The position numbers were made by a program, and so were the translations under genes. From NCBI GenBank assembly GCA_015680685.1, contig MNCI01037991.1:203158-267157 (forward strand): a stretch of DNA of 64,000 nt. Reading direction: 5' to 3'. Shown piece by piece: positions 33,126 through 44,891 of the stretch. Numbering within the stretch: position 1 is the stretch's first letter; every line of letters begins with the position of its first letter. Under the pieces are notes generated by a model. The model saw only the letters and a list, made by a program, of their open reading frames with translations, searched no databases and had not been told where the DNA came from. Source of the DNA: Gnetum montanum. Taxonomy: Eukaryota; Streptophyta; Gnetopsida; Gnetales; Gnetaceae.

Positions 33126-33144
33126 TTAGTGTCATTGTCGGGGA
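33126..33144 (+). other. N1 primer-binding site, tRNA-Asp type
   Basis: TTAGTGTCATTGTCGGGGA starts right after the LTR CA end. It is close to the TGGCGCCGTTGCCGGGG complement of plant tRNA-Asp, with transitions. Confidence 0.85.
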
Positions 33145-34110
33145 CGGTGCTAGTTATNTACTGGCCACTACAAGCATAACGCAAATACAAGAGGTTGTTC
33201 GAATCTCCCTTAGGCATCGTAAAGAGAGCCTTCTACCTAGACTCGATTTAAATAACTTTTCTAATTTCTCAGGAGGCTATGAATTAGATCTGCAACAAAA
33301 TTTACAAGCCTTCTACGATGCCTATACATGGAACAACATTTATAATGATTGTCAAAAAATTAAGCTCTTTCCTATGACACTTGTTGGCCAAGCAAAAGTA
33401 TGGTATAGATCGTTAAAACCAAATTCAATACGACATTGGCGAACAATGGTAGAACTCTTTAGTGAAAGATATCAAACCTACAAAAGAGTGTCAGCCTTGA
33501 GGAAACAAATCCAAGAGTGGAAACAAGCACAACATGAACCCTTGGACATGGCCTTAGAAAGATATTATGCACTGTTAAAGAACTATCTAGGTCATGAGTT
33601 CTCCGAAGAAAGGCTAATGTACCACATCATTGATGGGCTTTGTGATGAAACAAGAGAGACCTTAGGAATGTATGCCCAAGGTCAACTATACGAACTACGA
33701 ACCCATCAAGTTTAAGAGCTTATTAAGTGAGTAGCAAAAGAAGAAGGAGAAATGGCTAGATGGGAGAGTGTTGAAAAACATTAACGGGATCAAAATCTCA
33801 ATGTAACAAAGGTCCATAATCACAAAAAGGAGAAATCAACCTATCACAAGGAGGAAGAAGCATATTTGCTAGTACAAAAATCGTTAGAGGAAGTCAAGGA
33901 AAAGATCAATAAGATGTTGGAACGGACACATAAAAAGTGTGGAGAATATATTGATATTATTGGAGATAGTGTTTTGACAACCCAAGAAACATGACAAAAT
34001 ACCATTAGACAATCAGGAAGAAGGGATAAAGAAAATAAGAGCTCAACTGCTGATCATATGTATGAATGCAACATTTGCCTGTATGATCACCCCAAGGGCC
34101 AATGCCCAAT
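33145..34110 (+). pseudogene. N1: gag with zinc knuckle
   Basis: Open from the end of the LTR to 33,715, with one ambiguous base at 33,158. The start codon is not determined because the frame is open back into the LTR. It reads FSGGYELDLQQNLQAFYDAY (near 33,265), then MTLVGQAKVWYRSLKPNSI (Retrotrans_gag core), then FSERYQTYKRVSALRKQIQ and HEPLDMALERYYALLKNYLG, then YHIIDGLCDETRETLG. After the stop at 33,713 the frame continues broken, with a coiled stretch and a knuckle CNICLYDHPKGQC (34,067-34,105, CX2CX3HX4C). It is the best-preserved gag in the window. As the only gag of N1 it could have packaged the element RNA. Confidence 0.88.
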
Positions 34111-34739
34111 CCTGTTACATTTATATGAGCATTGGAGAAACATAGTACACCTAGAGTTCATACAGAGATACTGTGTTTGATCACAGTGGCAACAATCCTA
34201 GTCATGGGGGAAGAAATCCCTAAACTAGAGACACCCTTCGTATCATCCGAATCCAAACGCTTATCTAGTTCAACATCCTGTTTCCCCAATTAGGTCAACA
34301 TACTCTATCNATTCCAAGGCCACTGCATTCTCCAACTCAGCACAAGTCCAACACTGTAGTGCATCCTTTCCTTTGAACCCAACGCCTCGTGTTACTTCAT
34401 CAGGGCCACGAATTAACACTCCAATAGCCATACAGACCAATGAACACAGTCATGGAAAGTAACAATCTAATCCTTGCATATCATCGTATGGTCCCAAGTA
34501 TCATAGCGGGTCAACTCTTTATCCAGAAACCACATCTTATGAATTTCCCCACTACACTTACTACAATTAAGTGTGTGAACCCCAATGGGATGGGTATGAC
34601 CGAGTCCCAATATTTCCAACATGCAAGGATCCTCATCTTTCATTTATTAATCCTTGCCATCCTCAACCATTTAGTTATGGGGGATATCCACCATTTTAAT
34701 AGCAAGCAGGATTAATAAATACTTTTCATTTTCTTTAAT
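34111..34739 (+). pseudogene. N1: gag C-terminal tail, decayed
   Basis: Pro/Asn/Gln-rich decayed reading downstream of the zinc knuckle, matching A2 38,413-38,900. A 91-codon frame (34,440-34,715) has no domain. The region ends at a T-rich stretch where pro-pol should begin. Confidence 0.55.
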
Positions 34740-36300
34740 TTTACAATTTTTTGTTTTCCATTTTTTTATTTTTTTTATTTCTTGTTTTACCTTTTTGTCT
34801 TTTTATCTTTTTATCTTTTTATAAGTAATCTCGTCTATAAATAAAACACTCATGTGGCTCGCTGGTTGAGGTGTGTTCTATGTTATCGAGTCTTGAGTGA
34901 TCAATTATTTGGACAGTGAGCCCATTACACCCACTCATCCATTCTACAAATAAGAGGTTTTGTTCGAGTGTACAGTGATATTCTTGACATCCTTGAAACT
35001 TAAAACTAATCTTGTGTTCATTGTACCCAGATTGAAGAGGGATGGATCAAGAGGGAAGGATTAGGGTGTGACATCAAGGGGACTTGTGGATTCTCTTTGG
35101 TAACATATGTGGGAGTTATCATCCAATGTGGTTGTACTAAGATCCTTGTAGATCTAATGAAAAATGGAAGTACGAGTAATCAAAAGGGCACTCAAAAATC
35201 CAATGTTGTTCTAGGGGGTCCTACTGGAAAGACATGCACCCATGCTTGAAGGTTGGTGGCTTCTTTGGATCCAGCAATCAAAAAAAAAAGAGAAAGAAGA
35301 AAAGAAAAAGAAAAGAAAAGTAGATAAAGGAAGCACCACAAAAAAAAATCACTCCTTCCTTCAATAAAATGTCAAGTGATCGTATGCCTTGTTGTTCTAG
35401 TACTCTCATAGTCACTCATCATGGGATGAAACAATGCGGTGTCACTGATTAGAGGAATGGACTTGGTCCTGATCTTGGAACGATGAGTTAATGACATGTT
35501 AAACATGCTTTACAGATAGGATTCACTATGCCTTGGGTCAGTTACCTCATGTCCCAATCTCAACAATCCCTTCTATAGTTCATCTCATCTCACTGTTCAT
35601 GTAATTGTAGCTTATGTCCTGTGTAACGTAGAATTCTTACCTCATTCCAATGATATTTACATTTGTGTGTTTTGTGGAACCAATGTGGTTTACATTTAAC
35701 CCTTTGAGTGCCCATGGACACTTTTAAGTTTGGTTATGCAAGCACATTATAGATTGGAACCTTCTTTGGGGAGGACCCACTTGCATAATTTTTGTAATTT
35801 GCACTCATGACCCATCTTCCCCACATCATCTGTTACCCTTAGCATATTGCCAACAATTTTCTTTCCCTTATTACTATCCCTCTGATTCAACGTTCCTATG
35901 AACCATCACATAGCCTTTTTCTCTACCATCCAAGGTCCTTATTGATAAATTCCACACCATCATAATTTTCGTGCCTTTAGAATTAGTTGAGTTACCCTGG
36001 AACCCTTTAACAATCGTCCAGATGTCCTTAGTTTACATCGTTTAATTTCAAAGAAATATTAAAAAATCGGTACATTCTCTAAGTGCCCTAACTTCGATGA
36101 AAATATATATACGTGACCCCCCTGTGCTAATCAACATCATTTGCAATTGTTCACGCAGGGCAAGTTTTTCAAATTCCTCTCTACGACTCGCGATTATGCG
36201 TCCGTTACTTTCATATCCATAACTCACTCGTTGGTACTCCAATTTTCATTCTGTTTAAACCTACTTGAACCCAGAGTGTTCAACTTAGTCATAGGGGAGG
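34740..36300 (+). other. N1: 3' region shared with A2, no gene
   Basis: Starts with T-rich sequence, then GTGACATCAAGGGGACTTGT (35,070), an A-rich tract (35,281) and GGGGAGGACCCACTTGCAT (35,778). All three landmarks recur in order in A2 at 43,198, 43,340 and 43,916. This is the post-integrase region of the family, present in N1 without integrase. No ORF is supported. Confidence 0.7.
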
Positions 36301-36599
36301 GGCACACATTGAATAGCACATAAATGTTTTGAAATTCATCATTGCCCGAAGGACATATTTAAGGGTAATTAGTTGTAAAATTAAGAATAAAATTTATCAA
36401 AAAAAATTTCATCCCCTTAGCTATACCAAAAATTTAAATTTGGAAACCACCTAAGCAAAGAGGACTCAACATTATAATCTTTCAAGGACATGTTCTTCCA
36501 ATAATTAACATCACATGGAAATAAAGTAAATCTATTAAGGCAAGCAGTAAGGTATAACCTAACTTTGGTAACAACCTTACTAACAATTGGCCCCATGTG

Positions 36600-37301
36600 A
36601 TTGCAGATGGCCCAGAAACATGGACATAGGAAGGTCCTACTCAAGGTGCAATCAAACAACCTAGGAGAGGTGAAGGACAAGTTCCTGTCGAACAACATGT
36701 AGAGTAGGAGGAACAATCATTTAGTATCCACCAAGAAGACCCTGCTACTGTACAATCAAGGTAGGTGGAAGGAGGAGTTGCTGCAGTGTCTGAACTTGGA
36801 CGATATCTCATGTTGCCCTAGGATTGTGTTCAGACCATCAATGAAAGGTCCATATTCACTGTAGTGATCATGGAATTAAACTTTGGACCTTTCACAAAAT
36901 TTTCTTTGGAGGCCATTAGAGATCACCTCAAAGGGTCCCCATTAAGGCCTACCCCCTCTAAAAGTGATGCCTGGTACTTAGGGGAAACATACCAATTTTG
37001 GCATAATAAAGAAGAAGGCACCATGGTTAACAATTGTGGTGTGGCTATTGATTTCTCTGTTCAAACCATTTCAGAAGTATTAAACCTTCCGAATATAGGG
37101 CCAAAGGTTGCTCAAAACCAGATAGACACTTTTAGAACTGAGCAACTTAATAAACTGTTGACAGAGAATAAAAGGTTGGCAGAAGAAAAAGAGAAGGCTA
37201 ACTGGGATGCCTCTATGGCACAAGTGCAAACTTACGCATACGCCAAGGCACTCAAGGCCTTAAAAGAGGAGAAACTCCAAGCCATACTTCAACACCATTA
37301 G
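36600..37301 (+). pseudogene. N1: second ORF, plant-transposon-protein-like
   Basis: A single frame runs from about 36,600 to the stop at 37,301 with two internal stops (near 36,750 and 36,822). The last 145 codons (36,864-37,301) are open. The segment VNNCGVAIDFSVQTISEVLN then LPNIG resembles the putative plant transposon protein domain (Transposase_32/PF20167, V.V.FS...IN..LGLP) often carried by Athila-type elements. The rest (about residues 90-145) is Lys/Glu/Ala-rich and coiled-coil-like. It sits in the position of the 3' ORF of Athila elements but has no membrane segment. Function unknown; the domain link is from memory. Confidence 0.5.
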
Positions 37302-37546
37302 ATCCCAAGACCTGGAGCACAAGAAAAGGGAAAGACATCCATGGAGGCGCCAACACCACCAAGAACTACATGGGTTCCATCAAATTTTGTAATCATAGGA
37401 TTTTCTTTTGTGTTGTGTCTCAATTTTGTTTCAACTTCACACTGCAACATGAATCCATTCTAGTCAATCAATAATCCCATACCTATCCACTATGTAATCA
37501 ATGGAGCTTTTCATAACTTTAACTCGAGGATGAGTTTTCATTCAGT

Positions 37547-37556
37547 CGTGGGGGTA
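37547..37556 (+). other. N1 polypurine tract
   Basis: CGTGGGGGTA touches the 3' LTR start, as expected for plus-strand priming. Confidence 0.8.
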
Positions 37557-38412
37557 TGATGAGTCATGAATTTGCAAGCTATGATATCCCAGCCATGATA
37601 TCGTAGCTATGATATCTCAGCTGATGCGATATCACGTACACAATATCACATACGCAATATCGCATCCTATCTCCTCATCTATAAATAAGAGGTAGATAGT
37701 TCTAATAGGCAGTTTTTTGAGTTCTTAGTTTAAGTGTTAAGTTTTATGTAGTTTTTCTCTTAACCCTTCTCTCCCAGTCTATGCTCGTAGTGTGGTGATT
37801 GTAATTATACAAAATCATTATTCGAGTGTGATGTACTTGAACATGCACATGACTGGCAATAAAGATCGAGATTACTTCATCATTGCAGCATTCACTTAGT
37901 TTAATTAATTAATTATTTAATTGTTATTTATTGCTTTCCTAGTTAATCTCTCTCACCCTTAAACTCTTGTTAAACACGGAATGAGTATGACTTGATTATG
38001 AGCATTTAAGTGTGACTACTTGGTAACCTAGTAGCATACCTAGGATCTACGCTTGGTAATCCCAGTGGTAGTCATGCACGAAGTCCAAGATGTATATGGA
38101 TAATCGAGGAACGGATGCTCATCGCACTTAGGCTAGCTTAGATTCTCTCTCACCCTTTTTCTCTTAGCTTAGTTAATATTATCTCATATAATCTTTAGGA
38201 CTAGCATTAGCCTAGGACCACATCACACACCTCACTCTAGACTAAACCATACGTGACAAAGCTAATACTAGTCTAGGTGGGAAGACAACGAACTACGACC
38301 TAAGGCTAACTATCTAGATGCCATAACTAGTCCATCAGCGGAGTTTGATCGAATCGCACATGTAACACTCATATTCTTCTGCTTAACTGTAGGCGTACCT
38401 CGCCACTCATCA
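37557..38412 (+). repeat. N1 3' LTR
   Basis: Starts TGATGAGTCATG and ends GCCACTCATCA. It is alignable end to end with the 5' LTR, differing mainly by transitions and small indels. Confidence 0.93.
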
Positions 38413-39029
38413 CTCTAAATCCTAGATTGGTAAGAAGGAAATAATAAAGAAGGTTATCATATTCTCAAGGAAACCCCAGGTAGTTTCACCAATAATAAGC
38501 CTGCTATCTGAGTGGTGCTCCATCACAAACTTATGAGACAGTACCATTAGTGGCAACATCCACAGTCATGAAGGATGCAACAACTAAGGCAATAGTACCC
38601 TTATCAGTAGGCTGATTCATATGGGTACTATGTTTAGTAGCGCATTTCTCTAAGTGACTCTTTTAGTCATGCATCATTCCAACATAACTACTACCCACCT
38701 AAATACTATAGAGCCCAATCTCCAAGAGGGAAATCCATATTTTCTCATTACCTTCCTCATCCTTCTACATGTATCCCTCTATTCTCAGCTCAATTACCAC
38801 TTGCTTCATCAATTTAGGATGAAATGCTAGCCCAGCTATAGCAACGTAACATCACTAGGGTCGTTAACTTACAGCTAGCTCCTTTGCTAAGTGGTTTGGA
38901 AAATTAACTTTGAAAAATACCCTTCTTCTAAACCAACAATCCTACAAAGCCCTTACAAACACACATGGATGATAGCCCTACTTATCCCTCATCCATTGTA
39001 TAATCTTTTAAGTCCCCTTCAAACCAAAC
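38413..39029 (+). pseudogene. A2: gag C-terminal tail
   Basis: Continues A2 after N1. It has Gln/Pro/Tyr-rich broken reading with no domain and is comparable to 34,111-34,700. Confidence 0.55.
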
Positions 39030-40049
39030 ACCTCCAAAGATCCACACTATCATGTTAACCCATGCAGTCTTTGATTAAATTAAGGTTGGTCACCCTCCTA
39101 GGAAAATAATAGATCTTGGGAATTTACTAATCTATTTTCAAATCACCAAAAATGATCCATGCAAGGATCTTTTGGGCTTAGTCTTTGGTGTGAATTGGAT
39201 TTCTCATGATACGTACAAAGCTTCGAACTTGCCTCCTTTTAAGAAGAGCAACATTTGTCTTAAGTTGGCAGATCAGTCCATCATCATTCCTTTGGAGCTA
39301 GTGGAGTACATTATGACCACTATCTATCTGTGATCTTATCCTATTTATTTTCTAGTGATTCGAGTTAACAACTATAAGGGGGACTTCCTAATTATCATTG
39401 GAAGGGCTTGGTTAAGCATCGTTGAAGTGTGACTAGGCATCAAAGACCTATCTTTGGAAATTTCTAAGGAAAATGATTTTGGAATGATAGAGAGGAAGCA
39501 TGTTCCATGCATCATGTATAGTGACACAAGGTGCAACTTTGTACAAAATTTGTGGTCTATAAAAATACATCTATCATAGAATGTAAATAGTGTGCAAATG
39601 TGATAGAAATTCAAAGGTGGCTGTACACAGCAACCACAACATAGGAGGGTACCCAATGGTCAACAAGTGGTCCTGAAAGCAGTTCAACAATATGCATGGA
39701 ACCAACTAAGAGCCTACCAAATGCCTATGTTGACGACATGGATGAACTAGATCAAGTTCATCAATAACTCTTTAATGATAAAGCTAATGAAATCAATTAG
39801 AGAGAGTTGAAGATCCATGAAATCTTTAGAAAGAAACCCCTCGAGTTGAAAAATTTGCTAGCTAGAATGGAATATGCTTTTCTAACAAATGGCAAGCTAG
39901 TTATAATTAATTCCAATCTTGCTGTTGAATAGAAAGAGAAGCTATTGAAGGTGACCAATAAATGATCAATAGCCTTTGCCTAGTCATATCATGAATTAAC
40001 TAGAATTGATCCATAGAATTTCATCCATACAAATGCCTCCATGAAGCTA
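39030..40049 (+). pseudogene. A2: aspartic protease and RT leader, decayed
   Basis: Protease near 39,150-39,500. FGVNWISHDTYKASNLPPF is followed by KKSNICLKLADQSIIIPLEL and then IIIGRAWLS. The active-site D-L-G seen in A3 (DLGFGVNLIS) has become G-L-V here, so it is inactive. The spacer to RT (39,500-40,050) matches A1 and A3, including PLELKNLLARMEYAFL near 39,838-39,885. Confidence 0.82.
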
Positions 40050-40820
40050 AAGAGGCATCCACAGTGCCAGTTGAACCCCAAACTAAAGCATATCATCAAA
40101 GAGGAGATTAAACAATTCCTTAAGGTGGGGTTCATCTATACCACTGTAGATAGTGAGTGGGTTAGCCCACTTGTGATAGTGCCAAAGGAAGGTGGCAAGT
40201 GAAGGGTTTGTATTGACTTCAAGCTATTGAACATGGTGACATACAAAGATCACTTTCCATTAGCATTTGTGGATCAAGTATTAGACACCATCTCTAGACA
40301 TTGTTATTAGAACCTTTTGGATGGTTATAGTGGTTATAACTAAATCTAGATCTCATCCTAGGATTAGGCCAAAACAATGTTCACAAGTCCTTTAGGGACT
40401 TTTGCATATAAAAAATGCCATTTAGTCTATGTAATGCCCTAGTGATCTTATAATGCCTTATCCTGAGCATATTTCAACAATAGATTGGTTATGGAATGGA
40501 AGTCTTCATTGATGACTTCTTCACCTATGGGGCTACATTTGAGCAAGACCTAGACTACCTTGAGCAAGTGCTAAAAAGGTGTGTGGATAACAACATTTGG
40601 CTCAATTGGAAAAAGAGCCATCTGATGGTCTAAGTGGACATTGTCTTAGAGCACAAAATATCGCAAGTAGGGATTGAGGTGAACCCTTAGAAAATAAGGG
40701 TCATCCAAGAAATTACTCGCCAACCAAAAACTATCAAAGATATCCAATTAATCCTTGGTCACACTAGCTACTACTGATACTTTATAAAAAATTTCTCTAA
40801 GGTCGCAAAACCATTGATAA
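40050..40820 (+). pseudogene. A2: reverse transcriptase, decayed
   Basis: EEIKQFLKVGFIY is near 40,105. WVSPLVIVPKEGGK comes next, then RVCIDFKLLNMVTYKDHFPL. A decayed motif A follows (LLDGYSGYN equivalent near 40,317) and a FIDDF box near 40,500 (YxDD with Tyr lost). SHLMV and LGHTSYY-like segments complete the domain. Stops and small frameshifts are frequent. Confidence 0.88.
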
Positions 40821-41460
40821 AGCTTACAAAGAAGGAGGCTCCATTCATCCATATTGAGAAATGTGAGAATGCATTCCAACAACTCAAGTAAAATCTCATA
40901 GAAACTCCAATTCTATGAGCATCTAATTGGTCCAAACCATTTCATGTCATCATGAATGCTCCCAATTATTCTTTGGGGGTCATGCTCACATAGTTAGACA
41001 ATCAGAAACATCCTTACTATATCCACTATGTGAGTTGAAGCATTGTAGGTACACACTTGAATTACACAACAATTGAGAAATAATTGATGGGAGTTAGTTT
41101 TGCCTTGGAGAAATTCAGGTACTATGTGCTTGGGTACAAGGTGTTCATGCATACGGACCATAGTGCAATTTGGCTTCTTATAAACAAATCAACGTTGAGC
41201 CCCTGTGTCATGTTGTGGCCTGTGATCTTGTAGGAATTCAATCTTACAATGGTAGATCAAAAGGAAACTATGGTTGTTGACCACTTGTCTTAGTTGACAT
41301 GGGACAACAAAGAGGAGGAGAGCCCATTTTCTGATCAATTTCTTAATGAACACCTATTTTCTAATGCTATAAATGAACAAGTGCGACTAAACCTAACTAG
41401 TACAATGACATTCTGATCTACCTTCTCACATAGGAGATACCACAAGAGCTGAATAGTAGG
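40821..41460 (+). pseudogene. A2: RNase H, decayed
   Basis: VIMNAPNYSLGVMLT is near 40,950 (the usual D at this site is lost). Then come HYVS, VSFALEKFRYYVLGYKV near 41,095, and HTDHSAIW near 41,155. It matches A0 400-870 segment by segment. Confidence 0.82.
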
Positions 41461-42739
41461 AAGAAAAAATAGCTTCTTCACTAGGAAAAATGCTTCATGG
41501 AGATCAATGGACACCTTTACAAGATGTGCACTGATGGCCTAGTTCGTTGGTGTTTCCTAATGCTAATAAACTGTGCATTCTCCAAGATGCCCATGAGGAT
41601 CCTTGTGGGGGACACTATGTTGGGAGATGCAAGGCCATTAAGATCCTGATGACAGGGTATTATTGGCCAAAAATTTTCAAGGATTCTCACTAATTTATCC
41701 ACTCTTTTGATCACTACCAATGTGATGGTGGAATGGGTACTCTTATGGAGGAACCTTAGTAGTGCATTCAACCACTGGAATCCTTTAACATCTAGGGTAT
41801 TGACTTTATGGATTCCATCACACTCATGTCAAATGGAAAGGCATACATCATAGTCATTGTTAACTATTATACAAAATGGGCAGAAGCAGTAGCCGTCACC
41901 AACTATACATCTTCTACAGCTACTCGATTTGTACAAAAAAGTGTTGTAAATAATTTTTGGGTGCTACATGCACTCATTTCTGATAATGGTACTCAATTTA
42001 TAGCCACCACTTTTCAGAAACTCATGCAACACTTAGAAGTAGAACATAAATTAACAACACCCTGCCACCCCCAAGCCAACGATCAAGCTGAGATTATAAA
42101 TAGGAAAATAACAAAGATAATAACAAGAACTGTTAGTAAATATATGAGGTATTGGAGCATGAAAGTTAATGATGCTCTCTAGGCCTACTGCTCCACATGG
42201 AAACTTCCTATCAGCTACTCTTCTTATCAGCTTATGTATAGAAAACTGCCTACAATTCCCATTCAAGCTAAGCTTTGTACACTATTAGCAATGTGTAACC
42301 TTGATCTTGATAGAAGTCTAGCATAAAAAGAAAGACTGATGAACCTCAGGGTACTTGATGATAATTGATTAGTGGCCCTATCCTTGAATGAAATGCACAA
42401 GATATTCAACAAGCAATGCCATAACCTCAAAATAAGGAAGGTAAAATTTCAACTGAGAGACAAGTTTCTTTACTAGAACCCCACACATGTGGCACATAGA
42501 ACAAAGTTCCAGAAATTTTTGGAAGGGCCTTACATCATATATGAAACCTTTTCTTCTAGGGCCATGTTGATATACAAACCTAAAAGCCCAAATAAGAAAC
42601 TACTAGTCAACATGCAAAAAATTAAACCTTTTCATGAGCCTAAGAGAGCTAGTGATCAAAACACCTCAATAGATGGACAAGTGTGCTCAATTTTTTGGAT
42701 CTTCTCCTTCCAACTTTGTCATGAAAGAGATGGCGATCC
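41461..42739 (+). pseudogene. A2: integrase, decayed
   Basis: The N-terminal zinc region is near 41,580-41,740 (DAHEDPCGGHYVGR). The core has [20 protein letters not shown] (first Asp about 41,801), LISDNGTQF (second Asp about 41,978) and QANDQAEIINRKITKI (Glu about 42,089, N-G-Q-A-E changed to N-D-Q-A-E). It is open for 124 codons (41,808-42,182). The C-terminal domain has FLEGPYIIYETFSSRAMLIY near 42,518, the GPY-type module, and ends at MQKIKPFHEP (about 42,640). Confidence 0.9.
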
Positions 42740-44137
42740 ATGCTAAATCATACAAAGTGGCTCCTCAGTTTTTTATTTTTTCTTATTTTTTACCATTTTT
42801 CATTTTTAGTGTGTTTTATTCTTCTTACATATTTTACAATTTCTTTTATATTTTACTCTATTCTAGTTTGTGTTTTTCTTACAGTTTTCTTTTATGTTTT
42901 TCTTGTTCCTTTATTGTCAGAAGGACATAGTGATGTTGTCGCTGTTTGTTGATGATGGTTTGTACTATAATGTTATTTGATTACTAAAGTCTAGATTCTA
43001 TCTTTAAATTTTTGTATTGATAACTAAGAAATGATTTCTATTTCATGAAGTGTTGAGTCCACGTCATCCACCCATCTACAAAGTTTATGGTATTCCATGT
43101 TTTGGAAATATGAGGTACCTTCATTAATGAAACTTTTAACAAACTTGTGACCTTGGTAGTTTCCAAACTTGAAAAATATTAAATGGATAGATAAGGATGT
43201 GACTTCAAGGGGATTTAATACTCTTTGTTCTTGCCTATCCTCTTGAGTGCATGAGTGATTTCATTGATTTCTTACCATTTTTTTGTCAACCAATAATAGG
43301 AAGTTAAAGTCTTGGCATGGTGTGGTTCCCATCCATAAACATAAAAATATAAAAATAAAAAAAATAAAAAAATAATGGAAATTCAAAGCACATCCCTTAT
43401 ACTCAATAATGGGCTACAAGCCCTGGTTATGGGATTAGAAAAGCATGCTATTGATGCCTGAAGGTCCCCTCTAACTAAGGCCATTTCTCACTTTCCACTT
43501 CTCTTTTCTTCTCTTTAAGGAATGATTATTAGTTTATAGGGATGCTCTTATGTCTTGAAGGGGTGCACTAGTTTTAGAGTGTTGATGTGAAGTCACTGAA
43601 AGTGGTTGGTTTTAATTTGGACTAAGAATGATTTTTACTAAGTCATATGAACCATGAAATCCACAAGGGACTTTATGTAACCATGGTTCGGAACTCCATT
43701 CCACCTTCTCTTTCATCCACTACTGCTCTCCATAATTCACCTCACTACTAGTTCTTCATCATTTTGTTCAATGTCTTAGTTTGATATGTCAAAATTTTTA
43801 GATAGTCTCTTATGGAATTTAGTCCTTAACTTTTTGCAATGACTAATCATCCATAAAATTCATAGACTCCTTGGTTTGAAGGCATGCAAAGGCATTAATG
43901 GAATGAGCTTGCTATGGGGAGGACCCACATGCATACCTCTTAATTGATCTAGTTAAGTTCCTTATCCTTAGGCATTTTCATGATCAAATACTTTCTGTGC
44001 ACCATTGGTTGCATCCAAATGTGCACTCCTTCAATTCATTCTCTAGCTCAAGACTCCTTTGAACAATCTATCTAGACCTCTTCCATTGTTTCATCATGAT
44101 TACAACATTTCTAGGTCTCCAAAAACATTCATTTCAT
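42740..44137 (+). other. A2: 3' untranslated region, no gene
   Basis: T-rich start, then the landmarks shared with N1 (GTGACTTCAAGGGGATTT, an A-rich tract at 43,342, GGGGAGGACCCACATGCAT). The hydrophobic frames at 42,673-42,952 are a poly-T artefact. No 3' LTR follows; the sequence switches into A3 near 44,138. Confidence 0.65.
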
Positions 44138-44886
44138 GCTTAAAATCCTTCAAATCAAATGCCTCCAAAGATCCACACTATCATGTTAACCCACATAGTC
44201 TCTGATTGAATTAAGGTTGGTCACCTTCCTAGGAAAAGTATTGATCCTTGGAGTCTCCTACTCTGTTTTCAAGTTATTAGGAATGAGCCATGCAAGGTCT
44301 TTTTAGACTTAGGTTTTGGTGTAAATTTGATTTCTCAAGAGATGTACAGAGCCTAGAACTTGCCTTCTATCAAGAAGAGAAACATTTGCCTTGAGTTGGT
44401 AGATTAGTCTACCACCATTCCTTTGAAGTTGATGGAGTGGTCTATGGGTGGTTTTATCCTACCAATTTCCTAGTGATTCGAGTTGACAACTACAAGGGAA
44501 ATTTCTCAATCATCATGGGAAGGACTTGGCTAAGCATCGTTGATGTGTAGCTAGGCATTAGAGACCTTCTCTTGGAAATTTCTAAAAAAAACATTTTTGG
44601 AAAGATAAAGAGGAAGTGAGTTCCATGCATTGCGTACAGTGACACATGGCAAAAATGTGTGCAGAAGTTGTAATATGTAAAAAGTACATTTATCATAGCA
44701 TGCAGACATTGTGGAGATATGAAAAAAATTCAAAGGTGCTTGTACATAGCTACCACAAATCATGAGGACATCTAGTGGTTGGTAGCTAATATTGGAAGTA
44801 GTTCAACAATATGCATGAAAAAAAATAAGAACCTAACGAGTGCCTATGTTGAAGGCAAGGATGAATTGGAGCAAGTTCATCACCAA
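44138..44886 (+). pseudogene. A3: protease and RT leader, cut by a solo LTR
   Basis: Closely parallels 39,006-39,760 of A2 (shared CCTCCAAAGATCCACACTAT). The protease motif FLDLGFGVNLIS (near 44,300) keeps the catalytic Asp. IIMGRTWLS is near 44,512. The leader continues to 44,886, is interrupted by the solo LTR, and resumes at 46,483. Confidence 0.82.
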
Positions 44887-44891
44887 CTCTC
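44887..44891. other. TSD of the solo LTR (left), CTCTC
   Basis: CTCTC at 44,887-44,891 and again at 46,478-46,482, an exact 5-bp match. Confidence 0.92.

Larger units (their letters stand above)
32265..38412 (+). mobile_element. N1: non-autonomous Athila-derived LTR retrotransposon, 6.1 kb
   Basis: Complete by structure. It has LTRs of 861 and 856 bp with identical 8-bp inverted ends (TGATGAGT...ACTCATCA), a near-perfect 5-bp TSD, a PBS flush with the left LTR and a GTGGGGGTA PPT flush with the right LTR. Inside are gag, a 3' block shared with A2, and a second ORF. There is no trace of protease, RT, RNase H or integrase. Gag passes directly into a block (34,740-36,000) homologous to the A2 region after integrase (42,750-44,060). 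This suggests that an internal deletion removed about 4 kb of pro-pol. It resembles the TR-GAG class and would have needed enzymes of autonomous relatives. Confidence 0.9.

Noticed and set aside
33126-33144. tRNA gene fragment
   Set aside because: Only the PBS complement of a tRNA 3' end is present. There is no cloverleaf or A/B box around it. No tRNA gene was found in the window.
42673-42952. Hydrophobic ORFs suggesting a membrane protein
   Set aside because: Translation of a T-rich low-complexity stretch after integrase. No homologous frame in N1.
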